From Sequoia sempervirens (lineage: Eukaryota > Streptophyta > Pinopsida > Cupressales > Cupressaceae), in assembly GCA_007258455.2 (NCBI GenBank), contig VDFB02270651.1, forward strand, positions 496,359,179 through 496,423,178: a stretch of DNA of 64,000 nucleotides, read 5' to 3'. Made by a program: the position numbers and the translations under genes. The notes under the pieces are model-generated. The model was not told the origin of the DNA, did not search any database, and was given only the letters and a program-made list of their open reading frames with translations. Within the stretch, counting starts at the first letter, position 1, and each line of letters opens with the position of its first letter. Below are positions 37,427 through 50,120 of the stretch, in pieces.

Positions 37427-37934
37427 TTAAACAAACATGGCAACATCTCCAATGAGTAGCATAATTTTTGATAGCATGGCTTTTTGCTCTTGTTTTGAAG
37501 TCATATGGTGCCGTTGAAATTCATGGGGATGTCCATGATGGAATGGATTGGAAAACCCATAGTGAAATCCAAAAGTTACACCATACCCAACACTGTCTAG
37601 GAACCCATGCATCTGAAAACTAAAGAGAGATGGAAATAACCTAAAGCCCATAGAGAATGTGAAATTCCCAAATCAAGTCATTGCCATTACAACATGTATT
37701 GATTAGGTCCTCGTGAAGAACTGCCATACTACTGCCTGCTCTCTTCCACCAAAGCCTTAGAAATATGACACTCTTGGCATAAACATATAATTCCATCTAT
37801 CCCTTGTCAAAATTGACAGTGTTGAAGACCTATTGTTCCATTGAGAAAGCAAGTAGTAAACATGACAAATTGCTTGCTTTGGATGTGAGCAGATGTTCTT
37901 CCACAACAATGTAGTACACCAGTTTGCTGCCCAC

Positions 37935-38049
37935 CTGCTTAAGGTTTCCTTCCATGAAGTCTAAAATGTCACAATAATAATTGTAATCCTTATTAAATTT
38001 TGATACACCATCACCCACATCAACCACCACTCTTGCATTGGGCACCAAC
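37935..38049 (-). pseudogene. Possible exon of an unrecognised gene
   Basis: On the minus strand a good acceptor (tttattttcag) precedes TTGGTGCCCAATGC, and a CAG|GTGGGC donor-like site follows 115 bases later. The frame reads LVPNARVVVDVGDGVSKFN then KDYNYYCDILDFMEGNLKQ, which looks protein-like for AT-rich DNA. I do not recognise the family. A second acceptor-like site (tagttttcag) lies before ATGCATGGGTTCC at about 37620, with an open frame to 37427 rich in His and Phe. Neither is backed by a known domain, so this may be a decayed single-copy gene or chance. Confidence 0.25.
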
Positions 38050-38050
38050 T

Positions 38051-40924
38051 GAAAATAAAGTCAGAAATAATGTATAATTACCAAACCATAAACCTTATTT
38101 TCCCAAAGAGGCGTGAGGGAGCATACAAGAAATGCCACATCAGTGTTGCATAAGCTGCCATGTTGCCATATTTTGAAATCCACAAAATCAAAAACAACTA
38201 CATGACCTTTAACCAAAACCTAACTAGGCCTTTGGGACGAGGAATTCCCCAAATCGCAGGACATAACAAATTCAACCTTAAGTTTGTAGAACAGAAAAGT
38301 ATATTCAAATGTAAAAAGCTTTCAATAAATAAAATCCACAATGTGAAGAATTGGTGGAAAATTTTGTAACTATTTTTCTGAAACCAGAAGCAAAAGAATA
38401 CTGAAATTGTGTTCGATGAAGGAAATAAAAACATGCATATGCAAATGGAAAAATCATTAGATGGAAAAACCTTAAAACTAAACAATTAGTACAAAATTGT
38501 CTTAACATTTACAAAATCCAAAAGTTAATGCAACACATGCAAATTCAGTTTAAAGTTAAGAGAACACTAAAGCATTTACAAGTGTCTAAAACATGAATAA
38601 TTAAAGAAGAATTATCTAAATATTTACACAATCCAAATGCAAAATGCATAAAATTTGTTTGATTAAATTTTTATTGGACCCCTTTTGTTTTTCAATCCCA
38701 CGGTAAATTTTTATAGACTATTTTACAACCCTTGTGCTATTAGGCTAGACATTCTGCCTTTTAGGCCATTGCCACTTCCTTCATTATTGAATAAATAGTG
38801 AAGGTTTGGCATTTAGCTCATCATGCCGAGCTAATAAATTTTAGGAATATATGATTTATTTTGCCTTACCCATTTTTGGGAGGATGGTAGATTTGTTTCA
38901 AGCCAAGTGTAGTATGCAATGACAGCTGGGACAATCATTCAAGATATAGCCAAGTCCATGGATCGGTAATGATTCCTCCATGAAAGGAAGCAATCCTTTC
39001 TACAAGGTGGTCTTGAAAAAATCCCTATTCAACTTAACAAAAACATATTCTATACTTCCCATTACCAAGCTGCAACACATAAAAATAGGGTCTTAAGATT
39101 TTGTATTCTTGTCACCCCACTCTAATTTGATGGTTAAGCAATGCTTATTTTGGAAAACAAATTCCGTGAAGCTGAGGAAACATAAGGTGCATTGAATCTA
39201 TTTGAAAGAGGGTGAGTTAGTACTACCTAACGGTGCAAATCCCTGTGTTGTCACTCTTCATCTAAAAGATTCTTCTTCTTTGTTTTATGGCTTATGGATT
39301 CAAGAAGTAGAGTTCCATTATGATTTATATTCCTTTAGCATTGCTTACTTGTCCCTACAAAGATAACTTGTTATGTGGAAGTTTCTCTTCCCTCTCCCTC
39401 TCCCTAGTGGCCTATATTTCTAATCTAGTGTAGGTAGGCTCTATAAAGGTATTAATTTATGAATACTATGCTAATCAAGTGAGAAATGAATATTTTTCTG
39501 TCTCCTGAATAAATGCCACTTTTTATTATAAGCATTCCATAGTCAACTAATGGAAAAAAGTTATTTTCTTTCTTCTGTAACATATCAATACTTTCTTGGC
39601 TATTTTTCTACTTCTTCACAATGTTTATTTGGCTTTGAATTGGATGCATTACATTTAAAATATTGAATCTAACACATTCACGTTGGTTATTTTTGTTATG
39701 GGTTATATAATGATAGAACATAATTTAAAGAGTTAAATAAGAAGGAATGCTTCCATTATATGCATATGCAGTGTACTCTTGAAGATTCATTCTTACATGG
39801 ATGGATCCCTGACTGTTTTTTCCCAACAAAAGCATATATGTGAGAAATTAAGTTTTCCAACAACATGGTAATATGTTAAAATGGATTATTGTAGATAATC
39901 AGGGTTTGGAGTATTATATGGGTTTCAAAGATTAAACTCCCTTATGAGCACAAAACTATTAGCACAGTAGAGACTCCATAACCCAATCACCTTTAATTTT
40001 AGAATCATCACAAAGATCCAATTACAGTAGTTTTCCCACCACCTCCCATGCATTGCACACCAATGAGGGACACCTTATTCTGGAACATGATTTCCTTCAA
40101 ATTCCATATAGATTTCTCTAACTTCCTAAAATTTTAGGCTTTTTAGGGCTACTCTTACAGTTTGAATTACAAAGACTACTTTGAAAAATGGATCAATGGT
40201 GAACTTGGAAGCCTGTTTGAAAATATAATCATTCATCATCAAGCTTAAATCTGCTGCTGATTCCATAAGCATACTCTATAAACCCCCAACATCTTTTAGG
40301 TCTGTTGCAAGCTTTTCCATATCCAGCAACATAGTTGTTGGCATATGGTGGTGGATGTGCAGTCATTGATATCCTTCTCTAGCTTAAGCATCTAAGATGG
40401 ATATATCCAATTCAGGAACACATTTAGGGGGATGTTTGGGTGCTTGCAAATCAAGCACACAAATCTATTGAATTAAAGGGGTGAGGGTTTTAACAAGAAC
40501 ATCCAATCTATTACACAAGTTCTTGCAGAATAATCTATCCATTTCCCACTCCATGTGTTTCTATGTTGGTTGTGTTCATATATATACCTTTAAAAATAGG
40601 TAAATAGATCAAAAATTTGCAGATGATTGGCCATTTCTATGCAACTACATCGAAAATGCTTCAACCTGATATTATCAACAAATTGTCAAGTCGTTAGATC
40701 CAGTGAAGATGCTACGAATTGATATAATTTAGATAAGTACAGCAGTAGGGCACAAGAAAGATACATTTACAACTTCCCATGTCATTTCCACAGTAATAAA
40801 TCATCAGTTTTCCATTGGAATTCAAAAATATGAACCTTCCATTTTAGCTAAGGTATATGAAATTATCTTCTCAAAAACTAAAAACTGTTCTCATGACTGT
40901 AAATAAAACTAATATCCTATGTAA
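38051..40924. other. Long stretch without recognisable features
   Basis: About 2.9 kb of AT-rich DNA. ORFs are short and without motifs. It contains a CT-rich run near 39390-39410, but I see no terminal repeats, RNA genes or transposon proteins. It may be intron or intergenic sequence of the possible gene at 37935. Confidence 0.4.
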
Positions 40925-41713
40925 GGGTATGTGCAGGATCATGATGGGCCAAAAAGTGGCGATATGATGGGTATGTGTAGTGTATGTGGTTGACGACTTT
41001 TTTTTAACCCAAAATTGATGAAATGAAAAGGGTTTTTAAAGGAGATTCTCAACTTTCCACCAATATAAATTATGTTTTACTTTGAATTTAATAAATAATT
41101 ATTATTCATTTTCTATTTGAATAACTACTATAGTCCTGATTGATAGGTGATTGAAAATCATCTATAGCTTTCAAACCGTATCACATTTTTTGAATCCAAA
41201 ACATGCGTCATATTCTATGCTTCACATACTATAGGATTAAAAAAAATGAATTTCATGAAATTTTGACCAAGTTATGGTGGTTAGACATACGAGTTTTTAT
41301 ATTTTTTAAAAGTTGTAATAAAAATCATAATTAATTATTTAATTGGAAAAAATTAGAAAAAAATATGCATCACATCAGGACATGAGTCCTCTACTTATAT
41401 CTAAAATCTTATAAAAAATAATTATCATTTTATTGTGGTTAGGGTGGTTAGACAAACACCTTATTTTTTCCCTGAAATTTAAGTACTATTGCATTGAAAT
41501 TTCAAATTTTTATCAAATAGATTTAAAATAAATAAATAAACCTAGTAGTTTAGAAACTACATTCAATTTGCTATAGATTCTATTCTTATATATTTTTAAA
41601 ATAATATCTAGATAATTTATTCAAATTTTTATGTCAAGTTGCCTAACTCTGATTTTTCTAATTTTTTTGCCACTTAAGGGCCTATTTTTTCCATGATGAT
41701 CTTGCACATACCC
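40925..41713. mobile_element. TIR transposon, family T2, copy a (intact length)
   Basis: The ends are GGGTATGTGCAGGATCATGA and its inverse, CATGATGATCTTGCACATAC plus CC. It is 789 bp and uninterrupted, so it serves as the reference for the family. The flanks gtaa and atta do not match exactly. It is non-coding. Confidence 0.88.
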
Positions 41714-42504
41714 ATTAAAGAAATGTGTTAAATCTTAATCATTGATAGATGATAATTATAGCATAGAAATTATACTGAAAAATAATCATATACAACTGAT
41801 GGAATGAAAAGCAATTATATCTGCTAAAAAATGAGTGAAGAGCCAAGCTGATGAGAAAGACTGCATATTATATTATGCATTTGAAATCAACTATAACAAA
41901 CTGTATTTAAAGACAACTAATCTGATTAAATAAAGGATAAGACAAAAAAAACTTAAACTGTTTTACTGCGTAGATATGTTTTTTTATCACGCGCTACAAA
42001 GAATTAAAAAAACAAAATACAATCTGATTTGATATGAGGTTCAATGCATTTGTACTTCTGGTTGATTGAAAATTTTGATTGAAAAGAGATGCTGCATAAT
42101 GGTCAAGGATATTCTTTCTATGCATCAAGTTTTCAGTTTCATGCTTGAATCCTTAAACGCATAAGAGCAGTTCACATTTTTTATAAGAAATCTCATTTTC
42201 AAAACCAATAACTAGTTCTTTATTAGGGAGGTTGTTTTTTGTTCATTCTTAGATTGTAGTCCTATGGAAAGATTGTGCTACTGAGAAAATTTAAGAACAT
42301 TTTTGTGGATTTGCCACTCTACTAAAGAGTTGCAAAGTAAATATAGATAAATGGGTAAATGAGGGTGTCATTCCATGGAGACCACTACATCCTATTTCTC
42401 TTCTATGAGTGGCTCCATAAATTGTTTTGAAATGTGAAACTTGATTAAACAAAATCTTCCCTATCAATTACAGATCATCCATGTTACTAGCTCTTTTTAG
42501 ATGG
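41714..42504. other. Stretch without recognisable features
   Basis: Between two TIR transposons. I see no gene or repeat structure here. Confidence 0.4.
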
Positions 42505-43485
42505 GGGTGATCCCACAATACTGGTTTACAATTTCTGGGAGATCCTGATTTTTGCTTAAATCACATATTTTTAGAAAATATAATGATTTAAGCCTTAAAA
42601 AGTTCCATTTAAAGGATTCCAATTCAAGAGGATTTGATTGAACGACCTTAGATCAAACCCCCTTGGATAGAACCCCACTAGTTTTAAATCATACCTATAA
42701 TGGAGTCTCCTTTACACCTATTAAAATGCTGATAAAAAACCACTTTTGATTTACCTTTTGGGGGATCAAATGAATTCATTTAATTTAATTTTTTGTAAGT
42801 ATTTATTCCTTATGATAAGCTTCACAAAAAGTATAATTTTTAAATAAATTTAATTTAATTATTATATTTATTTTTTATTTCTTGTGAATGTAGATTTTTC
42901 ACCGAAAATCAAGCTCCCTATTATGCACATGTGGAAAAATAGTAGATTATAATTTTTTTTTTTAAAATGTCAGTGCACTAGATATTGAAGTACTTGATCC
43001 AACAAAAAAAATTGAATTTCGATACATACAAAAAAAGTTATGTTGTATACAGTCCGCCTATGTCTGAATTGTAATTAGTTTGACTTCAAAATTTGATTAA
43101 AGAAAAAATATTCAATAAAACACTATGAATCCAAATGAAAGAGCTAGATATCCTAGTTACAAATCTAAATTAAAAAAAATAGAATTTTATCCTTCATGGA
43201 AAAAAAATATGTTGTATACGGTGAGCATCACTCCTTAAAAATGGTATTTACTGAAAAAACTAGTTTTCGAAGGAGATGGAAAGTGAAGTGCAATCTAATT
43301 CCAATTTTTTTTTTTTAAAATATTTAGAATCTAAAGACAAAATGTCACAAGTCACTAGTTTGCATCATCTTCAAATTCCTTACGGTTTAGCTGCTATAGG
43401 TGCCCGAAAGTGAAGATTTAATTAGAAAAATTAGTTCAGTGTCCAGTTTGGCAAAAAATTGTAAACTAGTATTGTGGGATCACCC
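42505..43485. mobile_element. TIR transposon, family T1, copy 3
   Basis: The ends are GGGTGATCCCACAATA and TATTGTGGGATCACCC. It is 981 bp, flanked by ATGG on both sides (42501-42504, 43486-43489). It aligns end to end with the copy at 26169. No coding capacity. Confidence 0.9.
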
Positions 43486-43489
43486 ATGG

Positions 43490-44129
43490 GCCAGAAATCT
43501 AAAAGAACAAGAAGAGAGTTCTTAAATAAGCTTAGTTGTCAAATAACACTAAAATCATTTTTAAATTAAAATTAAACAGTTGGATATAAGGAGGTAGAAT
43601 TTGTTTTTAATTGGACTGTATAGTTGTAAAAACCAAGCTCCATAGCAACACTGGCTAAGAAATTCTAGATGTGGTGCTCAATAATATCACTCTCTATGAA
43701 GAATTCAATGGAATTCTTAAACAGGTAGAGGAAACTTTCAGCCCCACCTCCAAAGCAAAGCCTAAAACCTACTAGCAAAACATTGGGAAATACCAATTTT
43801 ATAGGAAAATATTTATTTTGTTCTTGCCAAAATATTTTCCTAGATCAATCCATGAATAAAATAAGGGCATGAGCTCTTCATGGGGTGGAAACTTTAAGTT
43901 GAAAGTAAACAGTCCAACATTTACTTGAGGCCTTCCCTATTCAAATAACAGACAAATTGAGCTCACAACTTGCTGGTTGTTTAAGCTCTTTGGCATCCTT
44001 AACATACCCTATAAATATTTTTCGTACAAAATTTAATCATATGAATTTTCCCAGATTTGCACTGGGCATAATCAATTACAACTCTTCTAATTAACAATTG
44101 GATTAAAAAAAAAAAAATGATCAAATTTT
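43490..44129. other. Stretch without recognisable features
   Basis: AT-rich sequence between a T1 transposon and a pseudo-exon. Nothing is seen in it. Confidence 0.4.
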
Positions 44130-44450
44130 TCCTTACCCTTTGCCTCCACTTTTCAGAGGGACATTCTTGTAGATACTCGTACAAATTGAGGAGCCCTGAA
44201 TCCTGCACACCCACATCTGGGAATGAATCTCTAAATTACTCTTTGGGTGAAAGAGAAATACAGTCAGTTGAGGTAAATCACCCATCAAGTTGAGAGTAAA
44301 ATGGGCAAAGGGTATCTAATACGCCAAGATCATTAAGTGCTTTCCAGGCATTAGGCCACATGATGAAGGAAGCACCAGTAGTTTGAAGGAATCAGCACAC
44401 AACACTAGGCTCTTCAATCTCGCCCTACACTGGCTCTGTCTGAATAAAGA
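44130..44450 (-). pseudogene. FAD-dependent monooxygenase-like exon relic
   Basis: The minus strand reads FLQTTGASFIMWPNAWKALN, then DLGVLDTLCPFYSQLDG, a stop, and later SPKE and DVGVQDSGLLNLYEYLQECP. Plant FAD monooxygenases related to zeaxanthin epoxidase and the MO1 group have 'LR.TGA...WPNAWKALDALGV...LR..Y.QL.G' just after the N-terminal FAD-binding beta-alpha-beta unit, and a 'V.R..LL..L...LP' stretch after it. At least three in-frame stops mean this piece is not functional. No GxGxxG nucleotide-binding motif is seen at higher coordinates. It could belong to the same decayed gene region as 37935, but the exon there does not resemble this family. Confidence 0.55.
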
Positions 44451-44846
44451 CACTGAATTGTACCGCCATGCAGATTGATTCGATCCAACAACCATGGGTA
44501 GTGAGGTGGATTATAGAGGAATAATACTCACCCAAGATGGGGATGAAGCGAAAGCAACAACAATTTTTTTTTAAAGATGAACCAAAACCAGTCTCCCTAC
44601 AGTGGCTACTTCAATCTGTTTAGAATAAACAAAAAATAGATCTATATATACCAAGGGATTTATCACCGACACCATGCCAGTGATGCATTTATGGAACTCC
44701 CCTCATGATCAAATTTGATATTGGTTATGAGTTAAATCTGATTTGATTTAGAAATTAGATTTTGAATGCAATTTCTTGCTTGGTTTTCTGACGAAGTTTT
44801 TTAGATAGCAAAGAGGTTTTCCAGTGTGAGACAATATTTTAGGCAT

Positions 44847-45075
44847 GAGACAACTTTCTGAATGAAAGCTAGCACAAAATATAGTCTATCAGCTAAATAG
44901 TATGTCTCAACTTGCATTGACTTTAAAAATTCAATGCAAGTTGAGGCATATTATTTCTAAGCTGATAGGCTATATTTTGTGTTATCTTTCATCCGAAAAT
45001 ATTCAATGCAAGTCGAGGCATATTATTTAGCTGATAGGCTATATTTTGTGTTATCTTTCATCTGGAAAGTTATCT
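44847..45075. repeat. Inverted repeat with a duplicated right arm
   Basis: The left arm (about 44847-44925, with agtctatcagctaaatag) pairs with two tandem right arms (about 44932-45000 and 45003-45075), each with gctgataggctatatttt and gtgttatctttcat. Either right arm can fold with the left one, with a loop of under 10 bases for the first. Confidence 0.85.
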
Positions 45076-45097
45076 CACGGGTGAAATATCAAAATAT

Positions 45098-45277
45098 ATG
45101 ATATTGCTATCAGGATTCAACCGTGTAGTTTCGGGTCAAACTCATTGAACCATGTTTCATGAGTAGTGGACCATTCGATATCATGAGAGATGGGTTCTTG
45201 TTGAACCACTACTCATGAAACATGGGTCAATGAGTTTGACCTGAAACTACACGGTTGAATCCTGATAGCAATATCAT
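45098..45277. repeat. Near-perfect long hairpin, 72-bp arms
   Basis: The arms 45098-45169 and 45206-45277 are inverse complements with 2 mismatches in 72 and a 36-base loop. The outer part of the stem starts atgatattgctatcaggatt. It could be a small foldback element, or a source of a young microRNA or siRNA if transcribed. No open frame is present. Confidence 0.93.
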
Positions 45278-45289
45278 AATTTGACACGC

Positions 45290-46689
45290 TGTGGAAGAAT
45301 ACCTCCTACTTATCTATCAAAATATATTCAAACTTGATGTACACGTGTCAGTCAATTTGCAAGACAATGGTGATGGCAATGTCTAATGTTGTCCCATCTT
45401 GAGATATTTCCTAAACAAAGGAGGGGATTAACTAAAGTTGTGTGTTTGTAAAAATTGTATGTTTTTTTTATAGATGTGAATTGACAAGATGGTGAAGTAT
45501 TTGAATAAAGTGGATTCCCTCCATAATAATATTAGAGAGAAAAAGTTTAAGTTGAGTAGAGTAAAAGTTCAAATGAAAAGAAGCAGCAAAGGGCATTCAT
45601 TACATGTAATATAGTTTTAAAAGTTCAAAAAGAGAAAAGATAGTGAGTCTCCTTTTCTATCTAAAACTGTATTTCATAATGGTTGTTTGAAATCATTAGA
45701 TTTATAGATCTCTTCCTTCATTCACAAGGAGAAATACATATGCAATTTGTGTCACTAGGTAGATCATAATTATGTAAAATAAAATAATCTCATTTAGCTT
45801 AGAAATATTGATTTATCCTTGAATAAATTATGCCCACATCTATGTTAGTTGAGAATTATGATATTAACACAAGAAAAGGAAAGGAAAGATATAAAAGAAC
45901 AACTTGCCACTATAATCTTCCCTTTCAAGCATGGTGGTGGCCCTTCTTTGCTATGTTTGAGACTTTTTCTTCATAAATTTTTATTTTTTTGTGATATAAT
46001 ATATCTATATTGTTAAAAATTTCATTTAATGTAAAGTTTAAAGTTATATTTTTAAATAAAATGAAAAGTATAATACATCATCTTACAAATACATATTTTA
46101 TAAAGGATAGTAGTGGCTTGTCCTTTTTTAATGGTGGTTTAGTTAAATTAAGGTTGACATCTTTAATTTTCTTTTGGACACTTAGCACTATAAATTTTAG
46201 ATTATTTGGTTAGTCATTCTTGAGTTCAAGTTGGCTCATTTTGTCTAGTGTATTTTTATAATCTTGTTATGTTTTTCTCATTTTTTTTAATATTGAATCA
46301 AAGTAAATAATTTTACAAGGAAAAAGCAACCAACATGGTATCACGAGAATAAGAAAAATACTTTACACCAGTCCAACAAAATATTACAAAGAAACTAGAC
46401 CAACCACCCTTAAAGAATAAAACATAATTAGATTTTAAACTTCCTCACACGTTGAAGTTGTTTGGAACATAGAATATCTTCTTTATGCAACTGAAGAATT
46501 TTCCATTTGATATTGTCAAGTGATTATTGATTTCCACATTTTTTTGGGAACTCCCTACAGTTGAGTACACAGAAAAATAGTTTGGAAAATGATGCTAGAA
46601 TAAAACCTTGGTATTTCTCTTCCTAATGAACATTATGATTTGTAAAAATAACCACACATCTACTTTTCCATATATTAAAAAAAATAATA
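45290..46689. other. Stretch without recognisable features
   Basis: AT-rich sequence with only short ORFs lacking motifs. No repeats or RNA genes are seen. Confidence 0.4.
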
Positions 46690-48660
46690 TGCCTCATAGA
46701 GTCCACAACAAAATTATTTTGAAGATCCAAACCCAAAATGGCTTCTTTCCAACATAAAATATGATAAAAAAATAGCATAAAGATAAGTAAAAATACCCTT
46801 CCATTTTAATTTTGTCCATGAACAGTCCCAAAATATGTATTTCAAACTTTCAATGTGTTGATAGAATGGGCATTTAATCGGCTGAGCCATCATGCATCTC
46901 AACCTATCACCAATGGGTAGCTTGAAATGCAAGATTTTCCAAGCAAAATTTTGAACATTAGCTTCAGTTTTAAACCACCAAAATTGAGCACTCAATTTTT
47001 TCCAAGTCTTTTCTTGAAACTTGTAATTCTATTTTTTATTCAATCTAAGATTTAAGGGAAAAGATGGTAGAAGATTCAAGTAATCCTTTTATAGAGAAAA
47101 GCAAGAAAATTGGTATTTGAAAAACCACCACCAATCCTTGAAGGGATTACAATGCAAGGTTACACATAGCTTCATAATCAAGTCTATAGACACCAAAGAA
47201 ATAACAAAAATAATGACCATGTATATATGTTGTTTAGACCAATGTTATTCTTAAGATTTTTCCAATTACCCTAGTCTAGGGAGTTAAAATCCCATAAGTC
47301 CCCAAACTATCGAACATCTTTATTGAATAAATAACAAGCTTGTCTTAGAAAGGAAAGAAAAAGGGGTTGACCTTGATATTGCACCATTTTATTCCATCAA
47401 ATAGACGATGATCCAAAGTTGAACCCATGCCATAGAAAATAATTTTACCAATTTAAGTATTTGCAAACTTGTTGTCAAGTCTTCCATATTGAAAGTAAAA
47501 GAAATGAAGCTTTAAAATGGAAGAAAGGAGCCAACATAATTTTATCTTCCCAGTTTACAGATTTCCATTTCCCTTTAATAGTAGCATGGAAAATAGGATA
47601 ATGAACCCAATTTTTCCATGGATCTTCTCCAATAACAACTCTAACTACCCATTTTGTTGCCAAATAAGCACCTTGAGTTTTAGAATCCCACAGGCCCAAC
47701 CAACCTTTGGCTTTGGGTTGGATGCAATGCAACCCATAAGTGGATTTAAAACCTGCATTACCACTTCAATTCACCCATAGAAAGTTACAAATGATTTTAT
47801 TAAGATCTTCATAGCCATTTTTAAAAGGCATCAATCAAGACCTGAATAGTACACATGAGATGCCAAAAAAATACGGTTCACAACTTAAATTTTTCCAGCT
47901 AAAAGAAAAAAATTATTTCCCTAATTATAAAGTTTTTTTAAGTTTATTTAAATACCAATTCTGTATATCAAAAAGGGAAACACCTAGCCCAAAAGGAATT
48001 CCTAGGTGCCTAGTAATCTGTTCATACTAAAATTATTTCCAATCTTTAGGAATCCACCGAGGAACTAGATCTGATTGCACCATTAAAAATGTAGTTTTTT
48101 GGTGAGCTAACTTTGAGCTAGACACTTCACAATAAAGATTGAGGACATCCATCACATTATTTATCTCTTTTTTGGAATTTTGAAGAAAGAGCATGTTTCC
48201 ATCAGCGAAATGAGAGTTAATCACCACAAAATTATTAGGAATATAAATACCCATAATCATGTTCAATTGATTATATTTGTGTAGAAAATTCCCAAGAGCA
48301 TTAGCAAGAAGAACATAGAGAAAAGGAGACAAAGGAGAACATTGTCTAATTGAACATGTTGTAAGGAAAAAGTACCAGAAAACTCTTTATTAATAACCAA
48401 CTAAGTATTGACATCTTTGAACAATATTTGAACATGTTTACATAACTTAGTCCACCAAAACCTAACCGTTGTAACATGTTGAGAACAAATCTCTAGCACA
48501 TTCTATCATAGGTTTTATCAAAATCTAGCTTGAATAGGAGGGCATTTTGGCCTAATTATTGAGCTCAATTTATTTTTTGCCAAGCAAGGATGAACATCCC
48601 ACCAAGAATCCTAGTTTTTTCTTTCCTAGCAATCCCTTTCACATCAGGTTTAATCCTTCT
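46690..48660 (-). pseudogene. LINE (L1-type) RT and zf-RVT relic
   Basis: On the minus strand from high to low coordinate: RT motif A (KLDFDKTYDRMC near 48520); LSPFLY-like block (MSPFLYVLLANAL at 48332); an altered catalytic box, FADGNMLFLQNS near 48200, where FADDT is usual; then KLAHQKTTFL. A middle part contains AKGWLGLWDSKTQG near 47700 and WKNWVHYP. A zf-RVT-like end has WWFKTEANVQNFAWKILH at 46970 and a stretch with CPFYQHIESLKYIFWDC. Several frames are used and stops are present. It is a separate insertion from the LINE at 21616, in the opposite direction. Loss of the second catalytic Asp confirms it is inactive. Confidence 0.87.
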
Positions 48661-48679
48661 AGATATTTCTCTAGCAATT

Positions 48680-49690
48680 ATTTTCTAAGAAGTATTAAGT
48701 AAGATGATGTTTGATGCCAACCAGAAAAAAAAACTTCTAATATCAATCAATTTAAGAAAAAATATGGTTGTAAAACAAAATATGGATACAGAGGAAAATA
48801 TAAGACTTACAAGGGTTTTAATACTAACACTCATTTTCAAGGAGATTATGATAGATCTAAATATGTCAGTAAACCTAATTTTGCTAAATGATTTATGATC
48901 AATCCTATCCACAAATAAAATTTCAAGAAGAAAGGGTACAAGCTTCCACTTTATCTCAAGAAAAGATTTGGTCAAAAGGTCTCAAAACATTTCAAATAAT
49001 TTATTTGCGAAGGACCTCATTATGCAACTAATTGCCCATATAAGCTTGATTCAATAATAAAGGTATATGTTGTTTTCCAAGAAAAAGATCTCAATTTGAT
49101 TGGGATATAGTTTTTGCTTCTTATGGTTATTAGAATCCTAAAATTCAATATTATGAATTAATGAAAATTGAACCAGAACATTACAACATGGTAAAGGAGA
49201 AAGGTAAGAAATATTATTCTAGTGATTGTAGCATTGAAGAAGATGAAGATTATACAGAAACAATCCTTAAAGAAAATTTAAAAGAAATTCAAAGGAAATT
49301 AGACATTGAGAAAAAAAGGTATTCATATAAAGATGTTGAAACTCGAGAACAAAGGAGAGCACAAGGAAGAGCTCCAAAGAATTAAGAAACTAACAAAAGA
49401 AAAGGAGAAATTGCAAAAAGAACTCAAAAGTTATGGAAGGAAAATAGTTGGTTATATAATACCACCATGTGAAAAAATTCCAAACCGTCTTCTAACTTAC
49501 AATAAAGAAGCATTCAAAACCTTCAAAGTTTTTTGATTCAAACATTGACACCCACAATTCTAAGATTGTTATTTTTAAGAAGCTTGATCTATTGATATCT
49601 AGTATTGAAAAACTCACTAGCTTGCTAAAAGATCAACAAAAGCAAATCAAAAATTTAAATTAGTCAGTGGGGGAGATTCATGATGTTTTC
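48680..49690 (+). pseudogene. CCHC-type capsid/gag-like relic, possibly endogenous caulimovirid
   Basis: On the plus strand a basic, Tyr/Lys-rich stretch (KKKYGCKTKYGYRGKYK near 48750) is followed about 260 bases later by a decayed zinc knuckle ending EGPHYATNCPYKLD near 49010. Next comes an acidic-plus-charged frame (49161-49385, including SIEEDEDYTETILKENLKE) and a coiled-coil-like KEKEKLQKEL segment. A basic region before a single CCHC knuckle, then an acidic tail, is the arrangement in caulimovirid coat proteins, and many conifers carry such endogenous copies. It is also compatible with a retrotransposon Gag. No RT or movement-protein motif is seen to settle it. Stops and frame changes show it is not functional. 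Confidence 0.4.
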
Positions 49691-50120
49691 TTCAAATCAG
49701 AAGCAAAAAAATCAACTTGCCATGTTCTTTTGTGATTTCATTAGCAAGTAAATCAAGAGAAGGCATTGTGGAGGAAGCTCCTAAGTAACTTTTAGTGGCA
49801 TAGAATGTAGAAACACAAAATGGATAGTCTAGACCAAGTTTAGAGAGAATACTTAACATCAATTTTTATCGTCTTTCTCAATTCCACACTATTTCAATTC
49901 CAATCTTATGGCCTTTATTTTGGTAAATAAGTCAATTATTGTATCAAAAATTGAATGAGTTGACCCTATCAGTTCATTCTAATTGACGACCTCTTAATTC
50001 ATCTTGTGTACCAAAAAGTTTTTTCAATGTTTTCCACTTCATTTGGCGAAGACAAAGATTCAACATGAAAGAGAAAATATAGAAATATATAGACATACAC
50101 AAGGTTTCCAAATGCTTCAC
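49690..50120 (-). pseudogene. Copia gag fragment (element C4)
   Basis: The minus strand reads KWKTLKKLFGTQDELRGRQLE near 50010, a form of the copia Gag block 'AxEVWxxLKxxFGxxDExR..QLE'. After stops and a frame change come LSILSKLGLDYPFCVSTFY and LGASSTMPSLDLLANEITK near 49800, typical of later copia Gag. It probably belongs with the copia PBS and LTR at 51280-51366, which lie in the expected direction. Confidence 0.7.
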
